DNA of 64,000 nt. Origin: Aselliscus stoliczkanus. Lineage: Eukaryota; Chordata; Mammalia; Chiroptera; Hipposideridae. The stretch lies in NCBI GenBank assembly GCA_033961575.1, contig CM066741.1, positions 315,715 to 379,714 on the forward strand, read 5' to 3'. The position numbers and the translations under genes were made by a program. Shown here piece after piece: positions 22,606 through 33,425 of this stretch; within the stretch, counting starts at the first letter, position 1, and each line of letters begins with the position of its first letter. The notes beneath the pieces were generated by a model, which was not told the DNA's origin, did no database searches, and saw nothing but the letters and a program-made list of their open reading frames with translations.

Positions 22606-23055
22606 GCCAAGCGTAAGACAACAGTGTGGTTTATTTTCTGGAAGTGTTTCTTCCCCCTGCCACGGGCAGCGGCCAGTGGAGTGGGATGGAAAGACCGAAG
22701 ACCAGCACAAGCAGCCCATGTAAGCGTCCTTATCCCTTCCTGATCCTGGATGGAGAGCTGGGGGCTCAGGGCGGGCGGCACTGGCAACCTCAGGCTCCGT
22801 CACACATCCTGCTTAGGACAGCAAACAGTGAGGGCCAAGTTCACAGGCGGGGTTATCGAGGGGACCTGGGTAAGCTGTACTGGACCCCCACCTGCACGTC
22901 TGTCCTCCGTCCCGCCCTCTGGGCAGCGTTCGTCCAGCTCCCACGCACCCGACCTTAGTTTCGCTTTCACACACTTTTGACAGCCTGGAAATGATCTGAC
23001 CTGCAACCTTTCATCTTTCCCTATCGACGTGAGTATTGGATAAGACATATATAAG
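22606..23055. other. Single-copy DNA, no gene seen
   Basis: A 110-codon plus frame shows no recognisable domain; no repeat recognised. Confidence 0.4.
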
Positions 23056-23059
23056 TAAT

Positions 23060-23235
23060 AAAAGTAACAGCTCACATATATTGAACACCTACTAGGGACC
23101 AGGGATTACCTTAATCCTCACAACCATCATTCAGGTAAACACTGCCATTTCCCCACATCAGCTGTTAAGACGCAGACTCGTTTGCTTAGCAAGAGGCAGA
23201 GCCGACTGACTCCAGAAATGCAGGCTTGACCACGA
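23060..23235 (-). repeat. MIR SINE, antisense
   Basis: The plus strand gives 'attgaacacctactagggac', 'cttaatcctcacaaccatca', 'tgccatttccccacatcagc' and 'agaggcagagccgactgact', the antisense MIR order. Confidence 0.75.
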
Positions 23236-23322
23236 CTCCAAACACCGACCATCTAAACAGCACACTTGACCAAGTTGATCACAATGACAATCGCAACTCT
23301 TTGTCACCAACTGACAAAGCCA

Positions 23323-23457
23323 TGAAAACATGATTTTTTTTTTTTCTTTAGGGCAGTGTCACTGGCCCCCATATGTGGGACCCTAACCGGGGCCACTGGC
23401 GTCCCAAGCCAGCGCTTAACCACCGCACCACTCGGCCGGCCCCTGAAAACATGATTT
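23323..23457 (-). mobile_element. Short tRNA-derived SINE, antisense, with target-site duplication
   Basis: The body (23337-23443) is a short head-only SINE. Its complement starts ggggccggccgagtggtgcg, carries the A-box region, and has a B-box-like region and a gggccagtgacactgccct end with an A-tail (T-run on the plus strand). It is flanked by a perfect 14-bp duplication TGAAAACATGATTT at 23323-23336 and 23444-23457, the mark of L1-driven insertion. The intact duplication implies a lineage-specific, fairly young copy. Confidence 0.95.
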
Positions 23458-25759
23458 CAATCAGCACATGAAACCCCCGAGAAGAAATACTAACACATTT
23501 GCAGGGCGGTTCCATTTCCAAGGCAGCGCTGCCCCACTCCCGACGGCACCCTGTTAGCAATGACATATGGGTAACCCTCGCAGCCATGACAAACTTAAAA
23601 ACAAATCGATTTCAGTTTTTAGCACAATTTTAGTCTCACAGAACACCTGAACAGACAGTACAGAAATCGCACACAGGCCACCCTGAGTGCCTTCTCAGCA
23701 CACGGGTGCCCTCCTGTGAGCGGCTGGTGTTCATGTGGCACAGCAGTTACGTCTGCTGTACATTATCACTCATTAAAGTCCTGGTTTACACAAAGGTTCT
23801 TTCTTGGTGGTGGGCATTCTATGGTTTCAACAAATGTGTAATGACATGTGCCCACCATATGGCATCAGACTTTTGCTGCCCTGAAAATCCTCTGTTCACC
23901 CCTTCCATCTCTGAACCCCTGGCAACCACTGACCGTCTCACTGTCTGTGTGTTTTGTCTCTTCGGCAGAGTCACCGGGTTGCACTCAGACACTAGTGTGT
24001 AGGTTTTCGGACTGGCCTCTTTCACTCAGCAATGGCACTTCCTGTTTCTCTGTCCCTGGTGAATAGCCAATTTCTTTTTATTGCTGAACAGTGAAGACTG
24101 TATGGACACACCACAGGATCCATTCGCTTGCTGAAGACTGCCTTGGTTGCTTCCAGGTTTGGGCTATTGTAACTAAAGCTGCTGCAAACATTTGTGTTGC
24201 AGGCTTTGGCGCTTACGAAAGTTTTCAGCTATTTGGGGGAAACACCTAGGAACATAAGTGCCACATCACAGGGCTAGCTTCGTAAGAAATCTCCACTCTG
24301 TCTCCTGAACTGGCTGCACCATTTGCGTCTCCATCAGCAGGGAAGGAGGGTCCCTGTTGCTCCACGTCCTCACCAGCGTTTGGTGTTGTGGGCTCCGCTT
24401 TTTTTTTTTTCTAGTCATTCTAATGGGTGTGTAACAGTATCACTGTTGCCTTGATTTGCAATTCCCTCAGGACACAGGGCACTGAACACCTTTTCCTGTG
24501 CTTATCTGACATCTGCATACCTTTGTGCAGAGATGTGTATCAGAGCTTTTGCCCATTTTTCAGTTGGGTTGTGACTTTTCTTAATGTTGAGTTCCAAAAG
24601 CTCTTTGTGTATTTTGGATAAAAATCGTGTATCCAATGTGTGTTCTGTAAGTATGTTCTTCCTGCCTGTGGCTTGTCTTATATTCTCTGAAGAGTATCTT
24701 TCTCAGAGAGAACTTTGTAATTTTAATAAAGTCCAATGTATCAATTGTTTTTCTTTTACAGGGTGTGCTTTTGGTGTTGTATTTAAATATTCATCAACAA
24801 ACTCAAGGTTGCCTTGACTTTCCCCTAGGTTATCTTCTTTTGTAGTTTTGCAATTTACATTTAAGATCTATTTCAAAGTAATTTTTGTGAAACATTATTT
24901 TTACATTTCAGCACCATTTGTTGAAAAGACGGTCCTTTCTCCACTGAATTGTCTCTGCTCCTTTGTCTAAGGTCAGTTGACATATCTGTGTGCGTCTATT
25001 TCTGGGTTCTGTTCTGTTCTGTTCGTCATTGGCCCATGCCCCCACCAGTACCATGCTCTCATGATAACATCTTTGGAGTAGGTCAGAATTGGGTAGCATC
25101 AGTACTATGACTCTGTTCTGTGCTGGATAGTGTGTATTTTCTGCAGTTACAGATAAAACTTTAAAATCAGCTTGTCAATATCTACAAAATGAGCTGGCGA
25201 GATTTTGATTGTGATTGTATTGAATCTATACATTAAGCTGGGAATAATTTATATCTTAACAACACTGAGGCTTCTTATCTCTGAATATGAAATATCTCTA
25301 TTTAATCTTGAGCGTTGTGGTTTTCTTCATATAGATCCTATACATATTAGGCTAGAATTACGCCAAATATAGCATATTTTTTGGGGGGGTGCTGATGCAA
25401 CATTGTAGTTTGTTTTTAATTTCAAATTACACCTGGTCATTGTTGGTATACAGGAGAAATTGACTTCTGTGTATTAATGTTACATTAATATAACCGCTAT
25501 TACTAACGCTTATTATTTCCAGAAGTTTTTTGTTGATACTTTTGATTTCCTACACAATCATGTCGTCTGCAAGCAGACATAGCTTTTTCTTCCTCCCCTT
25601 TCCCTACGTATTTTATTTCCTTTATCGCGTTGTGGCATCAGCTGGCAATCCAGTAGAATGCTGCCCAGGGTGGTGAGGGCTGTCGCCGCCCGGCTCCCGA
25701 TCAAGGGTACAGGCGGCTCTCTTCTCACCAGTAACCGTGACGTTAGCTATAGGTGTTTT

Positions 25760-25934
25760 TGGAAAATTTTTTTTTTTTTTTTTTTTTTAGCTGAGCCATC
25801 CTGCTACCTGCTGGCAGCTCAGCAGCTGCTCAGCTCGGGCTGACATCGAACTGCTGTTGCTCAGAGCTCAGCTCGCACTCTTGAGCGAGCTCTTAACCCA
25901 CTGAGCCACTCGGCCGGCCCTGGAAAATTTTTTT
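25760..25934 (-). mobile_element. tRNA-derived SINE nested in L1, antisense
   Basis: The body (25774-25920) ends on the plus strand with ccactcggccggccc, so the element is antisense with its A-tail as a T-run at about 25768-25789. The target-site duplication TGGAAAATTTTTTT occurs at 25760-25773 and 25921-25934. Read on the minus strand it corresponds to the first unit and the start of the second unit of the trimeric SINE at 40173 (gagctctgagcaacag, then caggatggctcagct), followed directly by the A-tail. It is therefore younger than the L1 it interrupts. Confidence 0.93.
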
Positions 25935-26116
25935 ATCAAGCTGAAGCTTCTGAGAGTTTTTATTATGAGTAGGTGTTGGATTTTTGTCAAATACTTTTTC
26001 TCCACTTATTGATACGACCATATGCTTTTTCCTCTTCTTTGCTGTTCATATGATAGATTATGTTACTTGATTTTTGATGCTGAACCACGTTGAGGGCCTG
26101 GAATAAGTCACCTTGG

Positions 26117-26365
26117 TCATGGTACATAACTAAATCCATACATGGTCTGGGCTCTGTTTCCTAGTGTGCTGTTGAGGACTTCTGCATCTGTGTTCATGAG
26201 AGATGCTGGTGCGTGGTTTCTCTTTCCTGTAACGTCTGTCCCTGGTTTGGTGTAAAGGCAACACGTTTGGAGGTGTTCCCTCTGCTTCTGTCTCCAGAAC
26301 ACACTGCAAAGAATCCGTGTCATTTCCTCCTTTAAATGTTTCGTACAATTCACCAGTGAAACCAT
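26117..26365 (-). pseudogene. L1 ORF2 reverse-transcriptase remnant
   Basis: An 82-codon minus frame reads residues such as NCTKHLKEEMTRILCSVFW and GKRNHAPASLMNTDAEVLN. The second resembles the conserved KENYRPISLMN stretch of the L1 ORF2 reverse-transcriptase domain, and the first resembles the helix that precedes it. The frame is short, flanked by stops and part of the truncated LINE, so no functional enzyme is encoded. Confidence 0.85.
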
Positions 26366-26880
26366 CTGTGCCTGTTTTTTTTTCTTTTTATGGAAGTTAT
26401 TAGCAATAAATTCAGTTTATTTAATAGACATAGGCCTATTTAGATGATCTATTCCGCCTTGTGTGAGCTTTGATAGTTTGTCTTTCTTCAGGGAATTAAT
26501 TTATTCATTCAGATTTGGAGGCACAGAGATGTTCATAAAATCCCTTTACTAGCCTTGTAATTGTAATGCCCATGGGATCAGCAGTGAGTTCCCTCTTACT
26601 GTTCTGATGTTAACAATTTGTGTCTTCTTCATGTTTTCTTGGTTAGCCTGACTAGAGGTTTATCAATTTCATGGACCTTTTCAAAAACTATCTTTTGGTC
26701 TTGTTGCTGTTCTCTAGTGATTTCCTGTTGTGAAACTTCATTAATTTCAGCTCTAATTGTTATTATTTATTTCTACTTGCTTTAGATTTTTCTTGCTCTT
26801 CTTTATCTCGTTTTCCAAGATGGAAGCTCAGACTGTTGACTGTGGACCTTTGTTCTTTCCTCAAGTCTGTATTACCCCCC

Positions 26881-27185
26881 ACACTGGATGGGGGTGTGGG
26901 TGGGGTTCTTGATTTCCATATGTGGGACACCTGGGTGGGAGCATGAGCATGATGCATCATGGGAATCTTCAACCTCTTTTAATATCTCAAATTGCTTTTT
27001 CAATAGGGCTGTATGAATTTTTAACCTTAGTGGCCATCCATGAAGTTCCTGCTTCACCACAGCCTTGCCAGCAGGGGTGCGTGTGCCTGCGTGTGTGAGC
27101 GTGTGCCCGTGTGTGTGTGCAGGTGCACATACATCCAGTCTCGTTGGTTTAAAACACATAACTTTGAGAACTAAGATGCTGTCAG
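26881..27185. other. Low-complexity and possible LINE edge
   Basis: A GT/CG-alternating run (gtgtgtgagcgtgtgcccgt and similar) occupies about 27075-27130. The part before it may be the diverged 5' edge of the L1, but I cannot assign it. Confidence 0.4.
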
Positions 27186-27189
27186 CTCC

Positions 27190-27510
27190 TCCACTCCCTC
27201 ACCACTGGCAGGGTGGTTTTCTCAGAAAATAGGCATATCAAGCCAGATAACATTTCCGATTTATTGCTCCCACTAAAGTGGCTGCAGGATAAGAACAAAT
27301 ACAGTCTGTGTTCAATCTATTCAATTAGAACAGAACAAGGAATTTATTTCAACACATACAAATCAGCAAACCCCATTCTGGTTGAATTCCGTTCAGCATT
27401 TATGTCGGCTTAATTAAATCACCGATGGGGTTTCTTACAAAGGGAATGGCCTTCAGGAAATATGCTTGCTAAATACTCTTCAACAATGGTTGGGGGCTTA
27501 TAAAAAAGTG
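27190..27510. promoter_or_regulatory. Candidate conserved non-coding block
   Basis: A non-repetitive, balanced AT-rich block with ccgatttattgctccc, gcttaattaaatcacc (TTAATTAAAT homeodomain core at about 27410) and caacaatgg (SOX-type core ACAATGG at about 27482). It differs from the GC-rich DNA after 27510. Regulatory use is inference. Confidence 0.25.
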
Positions 27511-28005
27511 ATATGGGCCGGCTGCCCGTGTCCTATGCGTCTCCTCCGGGTCTCAGGTCTCAGCTGGAGCCCTGAGCTTGTGCACCAGGTGCTGGAGCCA
27601 GGGCACCGTGCCAACTGGACTCAGAGCCTCCGGCCTCCGCGCTGCCCCATCCGGGCCCCTTTCAGGAGCAGGCACGCCCTCTGACCCAGGGCCAGGGTTT
27701 TTCTACACTCATCAAAGTGGGGGAGAAGGGGTGGTCAGGCAGGATGGAGGGAGGAGGCCACCACCCCCCGTTCCTGGGAAACCCAGTGGCTTACTCAGAG
27801 CAAGCCAATCTGGCTGGCTCCTGGCCCAACATACTTTCCAACAGCTCCCATGCCCACCCGCCCCTAATTGCAAAATGTCCCACACAGAGTGGTACATGAC
27901 ACTAGTGATGAGTAGCGTCACCTGTCTGCCACTGCCCAAGCCCCTACGGTAACACTCCGAGGGCCTCACTCTTGCTCTGCTGAGCATCTGACTACCTTTC
28001 CGATA
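27511..28005. other. GC-rich single-copy DNA, no gene seen
   Basis: Overlapping frames of 60-124 codons without a recognisable motif. Confidence 0.4.
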
Positions 28006-28009
28006 TGGG

Positions 28010-28170
28010 AATAAGCCTTACATGGACCCGCCGGATCTGCCCAAGGAAGAAAGAACCCTAACTGTCCCCATTCTGCAGAGGAAGAGACAGTTAAGCGAAG
28101 GGAGGGGACGCGAGCCAATCCCAGGCCTGTCCTTCGGGCTCTGAGTTCACACTGTTACCGCCGCCCGGCA
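28010..28170 (-). repeat. MIR SINE fragment, antisense
   Basis: The plus strand reads 'ccccattctgcagaggaaga' and 'gacagttaagcgaagggagg', then 'gagccaatcccaggcctgt', the antisense MIR middle. Confidence 0.65.
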
Positions 28171-28845
28171 TCCGAATTGTGGAAAGAGACAGCAGCTAAG
28201 CATGGCTTCCCCGGTGCGTGTCTCGCATGGAGCCCAGGAATGTACTGATGTCACTACCGTGAGCGTGCGGTCCTGGTAAAGCCTAGATTTCTGATGTTGC
28301 AGCCTTTAGGAGACGCTGTTCAGGCCTGGGGTGAGCCCCGACCTGTTCACAGATCGGCAGAATAAGAGAAGCTTTAGAAAACTGTGCTTCGATGAGGGAA
28401 GCCTTGTGTCCCCAATTTCTTTTCATTGAACTCTGAGTCTCCGAAAGTTCTGAAGTCTATTTGGGGGAACCATCATGGTTCCTTCCCCAGAAGGCCGAAG
28501 AGCCCTGGACCTCCCCCCGCCCCTCGCCCCGGGTTCACAGATGAGGGACAGAGAAGGGAAGTCATCATGCCAGCACCACAGAGCCTGACCTGGCCCTTGA
28601 GTCATCGTATCTTCAGCTCCATGCTCCCCCCAAGGACAGCACCGTCACTTGTCCTCTAAAAGACAGGATGGCCTCTCCCTGTGACTGCTGAGCTCTGACA
28701 GAGGCCGGCCTTATTTACAGATATGCTCACCCCATTTGCTCTGCTTTGCAGGCCCCAGCTGGGGGTGACGTGGTGGGTGAACAGCCTCTTTAACTATGAA
28801 GACAGGTGAGAGGGGAAGCAGTTGAGTGTAACAGGAAAATACATC
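28171..28845. other. Single-copy DNA, no gene seen
   Basis: No recognised exon or repeat. Confidence 0.4.
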
Positions 28846-28849
28846 TGAG

Positions 28850-29000
28850 TGATGCAGACAGGGTTGGGATTCCAGCTCTGCCGCCTGCTGCGTGTTTGGC
28901 CCCAGAAGCTGTGGGACCTCTCAATGCCTGTGCTGCTCACCACAGGATCTGGTGTCTATGACAGAGCCTGACACGTATCAGGCAACACTTACACGCATTC
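28850..29000 (+). repeat. MIR SINE
   Basis: The copy reads 'gggttgggattccagctctg', then 'ccgcctgctgcgtgtttggc', 'gtgggacctctcaatgcctg' and 'gacagagcctgacacgtat', in MIR order. Confidence 0.75.
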
Positions 29001-29069
29001 ACCCCTAACTTATTCTTTTCAGCCTGTTACCAGGCTGCCTGGCTGAATCTGTGTTCAACCTGTGACCCA

Positions 29070-29205
29070 GGGTTTAACTGAATAATGCTAATACTCAGTT
29101 TTATTGTCTAGAAAGTGAGAGTAATAACAGGACCTACTCCGACCACTGTTAAGAAGACTAAATGAGAGCACAAGCACAGCACCTGTACTTACAAACACTC
29201 AATCA
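29070..29205 (+). repeat. MIR SINE fragment
   Basis: It reads 'tcagttttattgtctagaaa' ('tcatctgtaaaatg' in MIR), then 'gtaataacaggacctactcc' and 'gaagactaaatgagagcaca'. Confidence 0.7.
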
Positions 29206-29925
29206 ACTTCGTGGTTACCTTTCACTCCCATGTGGGAGAGATGGCAGAAGACAGAATATTCAGAAGGGACCAGGTTTGGGAATGACCTTCAATGTCACCC
29301 TGTGGAATTGAAAATTTATTCTCATAAACATCAAACTGCATGGAACTAATTCCAAACTGTGCCTGTCTGGGGAAGCCCACTTCCCCCGCGCTAGAAATAT
29401 GTCCAAGAGCAGCATGCATGTAGCATGCATGTATCAGAAGGGCTGACGGGACTGACTCCCTCCCTGCCCCCCTCCTTCAGCCTGGACATCACATACTGGG
29501 CTCGTGTGCAAACTTCCGCCTTTGGGCTGCCCAATTCCCAGAAGTAACGTGCCAAACCCCGGGCGGGTGGTGAACACAGGGGGAAGGTTAAACCCACCCC
29601 GCGTGGAGGAAAACAAGTCTCCGCAGCGTATTACAGGCTCCTGTTCGTTCTCTCTTCTCCTCCTTGTCACCAAGGCAGTCGGAGCCTCTGTCTGCAGCCG
29701 CCCCCTCCTCCGCCATCCTGTCTGATTCATGTGTTGATGTCTCGATTCTGAGCCAGCTGCTGCAAAAAGCTGTGGTGTCACAGGCAGGATTTATCAGCAG
29801 CCCAGGCATCTGTCAGGAGAGCGGAGAGGCTGGGCTGCTCCTCGGGAAAGAGCTGAGGCTGGGACAACACGTGGGCCCCTGCCACACTGCTACTAACTAA
29901 TGTTTAAGAAAATGAAAAAGAACTT
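29206..29925. other. Single-copy DNA with a conserved-element-like block
   Basis: At 29409-29431 the word agcatgcatgt is tandemly duplicated. The block 29610-29830, from gtctccgcagcgtattac through gtgttgatgtctcgattctg to gcaggatttatcagcagccc, reads like a conserved element. No exon is recognised. Confidence 0.35.
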
Positions 29926-29929
29926 ATGT

Positions 29930-30100
29930 ACTCTGTGCTTTTAATCACATGAGCTTCAATTATTTTAAATAACTCTGTGAGACATGTATTATTATTCCTA
30001 TTTGATGGGTGAGGAAACTAAGATCAGAGGCCCCAGCTGCCAGACGAGCTTCGCACATCTAGTCGTGATAAAGCGAGCGTGCAAACCTGGGCCTGAGGGA
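29930..30100 (-). repeat. MIR SINE, antisense
   Basis: The plus strand reads 'aataactctgtgagacatgt', 'attattattcctatttgatg' and 'ggtgaggaaactaagatcag', then 'cgtgcaaacctgggcctg'. This is the antisense MIR 3' end to core. Confidence 0.85.
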
Positions 30101-31145
30101 ACACAAAGTGTGTGCTCTCTACCTAACTTGCTCCCACACAATGACCCCCGACAGGAAGAGGGCTGAGGCTGCCTCTCGCACACTCTGGGCTGAGGGGGGA
30201 TCGCACGCCACCCCACAAACGAGGTGTGAGAGGCACACGGCTTGTGCAGGGGGCAGGGAGAGGGCGCCCAGGCTGGCGTCAGTCGGAAGACATGCGCTTC
30301 GGTCAGAGCAGGCAGAGGGCTCCATCCGGCTGTAGGTGTTGACCCAGAGGGGCAGGTCAGCAACAAGGCCTGGTGCCACGGCGCGGGCTTCACTGCACCG
30401 CTCTGAGGTGGCGGCAGGCCCCGGTAACACTGAGAGTGAGTGAGCGGGGCCTCCCCTTGGGCTCGGCGCTGGGAAGGCAGCAGAGGGTCAGCTCCGCCCT
30501 GGGAAGGACAGCGGGCTAGTGGCGGGCAGGCATGCGTCCAGCACCGCGGACAGCAAAAGAGGCCGCCGAAGTCTCCGCGTGAGCCAGGCAGAACCTCTCA
30601 CTGCTGTGGCCGGCTCTGTCCTGAGCGTGAGGACTGAGCTCAGGGTCATGCTCACGCCAGTAGGTACTCCGCAGCCAACTGGCAGACAACACTTTTTTAA
30701 CTGGACCCATAAACTCCATCCATATTTAAACCAGTTTTTTGGGGCGTTTTGCTAAATTGCACCTGACAGCATTCCTACTAATACAAAAATGTCTGACGTG
30801 CCCCCTTCTGTACCCAAGTCAAATACAGCCGCAGCCAGAGCACCTACAAGGTGGATGGTGACACATGACCACGGCTGAAGCGTGCCAAGGCGCACACGGA
30901 CTGGCTGCTGTGCTGCTTCTGGCCGCGCTGCGGCAAAGCTCTCCAGGGGAGCTCTCCAGGCAAGACACTGGGTGTCGGGCAGCCCGAGGGTTCTGTCTGA
31001 TTCTGCACACACCTGTCTCAGGGCGTCGGCGCTGCCCGCAGGCTCTGGTCTGGTGTCAGCCGAGGAGGTGCTGAGCGCGTGCACACATGCCATCTACAGA
31101 AAGGCTCTTCTCTGTACACAGAAGCTCCTACTGCTGATATTTATT
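30101..31145. other. Single-copy DNA, no gene seen
   Basis: AT-rich 30680-30800 is non-repetitive. A 12-bp direct duplication agctctccaggg/agctctccaggc lies at about 30938-30961. Frames up to 131 codons have no recognisable domain. Confidence 0.4.
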
Positions 31146-31149
31146 CCTT

Positions 31150-31385
31150 CAGGCCTCTGCTCCTGAGATCGGAGCTGATTTAAGCTGTACAATTGTGAAT
31201 CGGGCTTGCTCTCAGGCCCCAGGGAACTCGGTGGAGAGGCCGCTGGCAGCTGATTAGGTCAGAAATGCAGCCGCATCAAACACGCCTATTGGCAATCCTG
31301 CTGGAAAGCCAGGCGCGCCCGTTGCCTATTAGGCTGCTGGAGCTGGCCTCAGCGGCTGTGCGCCTAATGAGGAGAGAGCTCAGAG
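31150..31385. promoter_or_regulatory. Candidate enhancer-like block with three GCCTAWT words
   Basis: Three related words, GCCTATTGG at 31284, GCCTATTAGG at 31324 and GCCTAATGAGG at 31362, are spaced 40 and 38 bp apart on the same strand. The first two are each followed within a few bases by ctgctgg. Further AT cores (gctgatttaagc, ctgattagg) lie just upstream in an otherwise GC-rich block. The regular spacing is visible; a role for it is inference. Confidence 0.3.
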
Positions 31386-32275
31386 AGGGTTCAGGGGAGG
31401 ACAGCCCCTCCCGCCACACCGACTCCGGGCTCACTGCTGCATGAAGCACCATCTGATGCAGCTACGGGAGGAGAAGCTGGCACAGGACCCAGGGCCCCGG
31501 GCTTACTAGACTACAGGGCCAGCAGGCCCAAGATGCAGAGCACGAGCCCCTGGGCCAGTGTCCGATTAACACGAAACTGAGCTGCAGCTCCCACTTCCCT
31601 CGGCTCCGCTGGGCCGCACCATTTTTCACCCCAACAATACAGAACCTACCTTCCCAGAAATCAAGGCACAAGGTAAGGAGCCCGTCGGGAGCTCCACTCA
31701 CAGAGTTTGCCTAGAAACAGTATTTCAGGTATGTGTCTGATTTATAGGTTAGGAGGCGATGGTGTGAAATCACATCCAAAGTCACAGATTTAATAAATGT
31801 GGTTGCTGAAGTGTAAGTGAACTCACCTGACAGCAAACACTCTTCTCCTGTAACAGTGCCTCCTGAAGCTGGCTGCTCCCCTCCTTAAATTACTGACAGA
31901 GAGACCTTTGCGAGGTCCCTCCCAGTTCGGCGGAGCACTCTGCGCCGGGGCTTGGACATCAGCACCTTAGAGGCTCCCTCCCGGCTGGCTGAGGCCGAGG
32001 CTGCAGCGGATGCACACAATGACGGGGAATCCAGGGTGGGGCTTCTGAGGAGCCCCCCAGGGGCCGCTGATGCTGCCAGCTGGGGTCCCACTCTGAGAAG
32101 TGGGGCTCTGTGACCATGTCTCTCTAACTGTGGAATGCCTCAGGACCACCTGGAATTCGAGGGAAGAGCCCAGAAGTCAGGCCAGGGGTGGAGCAAGGCC
32201 TGGGTTTCTATGCGCTTCTCACATACACAGCTCTGAACGGGCAGAGCCGGAACCATCTGCTTCCTGTTGACTGCG
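31386..32275. other. Single-copy DNA, no gene seen
   Basis: No exon recognised. A MER5-like trace near 32115-32160 is too weak to call. Confidence 0.4.
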
Positions 32276-32278
32276 GGA

Positions 32279-32413
32279 CTCACCCTATTTTTTTTGTTTT
32301 TTGAGGGCAGTGTCACTGGCCCTCACATGTGGGACCCGAACCAGGGCCGCTGGCTTCCCAAGCCAGCGCTTAACCACCGCGCCACTCGGCCGGCCCAAGC
32401 TCACCCGATTTTT
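32279..32413 (-). mobile_element. Short tRNA-derived SINE, antisense
   Basis: The plus strand carries a T-run, then 'gggcagtgtcactggccctc', a complement of the B-box region, and ends ccactcggccggccc at 32396. The target-site duplication is CTCACCCTATTTTT at 32279-32292 against CTCACCCGATTTTT at 32400-32413 (one mismatch). It is of the same head-only class as the copies at 23337, 58552 and 59155. Confidence 0.94.
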
Positions 32414-33145
32414 GACAGACGTTTTCTTACTTGGTTGAACTTACAGAAGAGCTCAGGTTCTTCTTAACCAGGGAGGTAAAGAGAGGGCATGGAGACCCGT
32501 CTCCCTGCGCTCCCCGTTTCTGGAGCGATGGCGCTCACCGCTCGCTGGCCGCGTGTTATTTAGAATGGTCTGGGACCTTCTAAAATGGCACGTGAGGAAT
32601 TCACCACAAGAGTGCCACAGTGACTGGTCTGGATTAGACTGCAGGCACTGGGCTTTCTCAAAGGTTCTCAAGAACTACAAAAAGAAGCTGGCTATAGGAA
32701 CGGTGGAAAAGGGTAATTTGACCAGAAACTTGAAGGTGAAAGGCAAGAAGCCCCTTCCGTGATCACGGAACTTTGTTTCGTAAATTTGTGCATTTGCTGT
32801 TCATAGGCATGTGGGTCACTTGCTTTGGGTCTGCACCGGAGCTGACCACATAAGTAAGCGAACGGTGGGTACGGTGCCAAGCAGCTCTCTCTCAGTGGAA
32901 GAAATTACAAATAGGCCAGGAGGGAAGGCACAGCTGCACCCCGGGCACTGGAGTAGGTCAGCGACATGGGAATGAACTTAACGTTTAGTTTAGTAAGTTA
33001 CGTGTAATAATTACATTTTATATATTGTGTAACTAGTAATACTATATATGCAGTGTAATTATATATTACAAATGCATTTAACATTGAATATTCATAATTA
33101 AATAGCAAATAAATATTCAATACTACTACTTTACTACAGAAAAAA
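32414..33145. other. Single-copy DNA with an AT-rich stretch
   Basis: Positions 32995-33130 are strongly AT-rich (tatattgtgtaactagtaat and similar) and low in complexity. No exon recognised. Confidence 0.4.
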
Positions 33146-33149
33146 TTCA

Positions 33150-33425
33150 GAGAAACTGACCTAGACCAGAGGAGGGGACAGGGACGCGGTGAGTGAAAGC
33201 ACCGTGGGTCCTGATTGGGTCCCGGGGCAGCAGATAGACAGGGAACCAGCGGGGAAGTGGGAGCACGGTGTGTGCTCAGGCTGCCTCCCTGGCTTGGACA
33301 GAAGTACCGACCTGTACAAGGTACGGGCCACGGGAAGGCTGACAGACAGACGCACAGTGTGCGCTATCTCTGCAGAAACCTTTCTGTAAAATCTAAAATT
33401 ATCCCAAAAGAAACGCTTATTTAAC
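33150..33425 (+). repeat. Probable old LINE 3'-end fragment
   Basis: The end 'ctctgcagaaacctttctgt' and 'aaaatctaaaattatcccaa' followed by 'aagaaacgcttattt' resembles the common 'ctgtaaatctaaaattattc' and 'aaaataaaaagttt' terminus of L1M-type elements. The family is uncertain. Confidence 0.4.

Larger units (their letters stand above)
23605..26880 (-). repeat. L1 LINE, antisense, about 3.1 kb, interrupted by a SINE
   Basis: The plus strand is continuous L1 complement. It contains 'acaattttagtctcacagaa', 'ctcttcggcagagtc', 'tagtcattctaatgggtgtg', 'agcttttgcccatttttcag', 'cagcaccatttgttgaaaag', 'gtcctttctccactgaattg' and 'agaagttttttgttgatact', then ORF2 complement up to about 26880. It covers the 3' UTR and the 3' part of ORF2 and is 5'-truncated. 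A SINE splits it at 25774-25920. Its frames are broken by many stops. A separate shorter L1 lies 1 kb upstream (21965-22605). Confidence 0.92.

Noticed and set aside
23348..23587. Minus frames with the residues GPVTLP or MWDPN (also at 58497, 58969 and 59190)
   Set aside because: The shared words come from translation of the SINE heads and not from a protein family.
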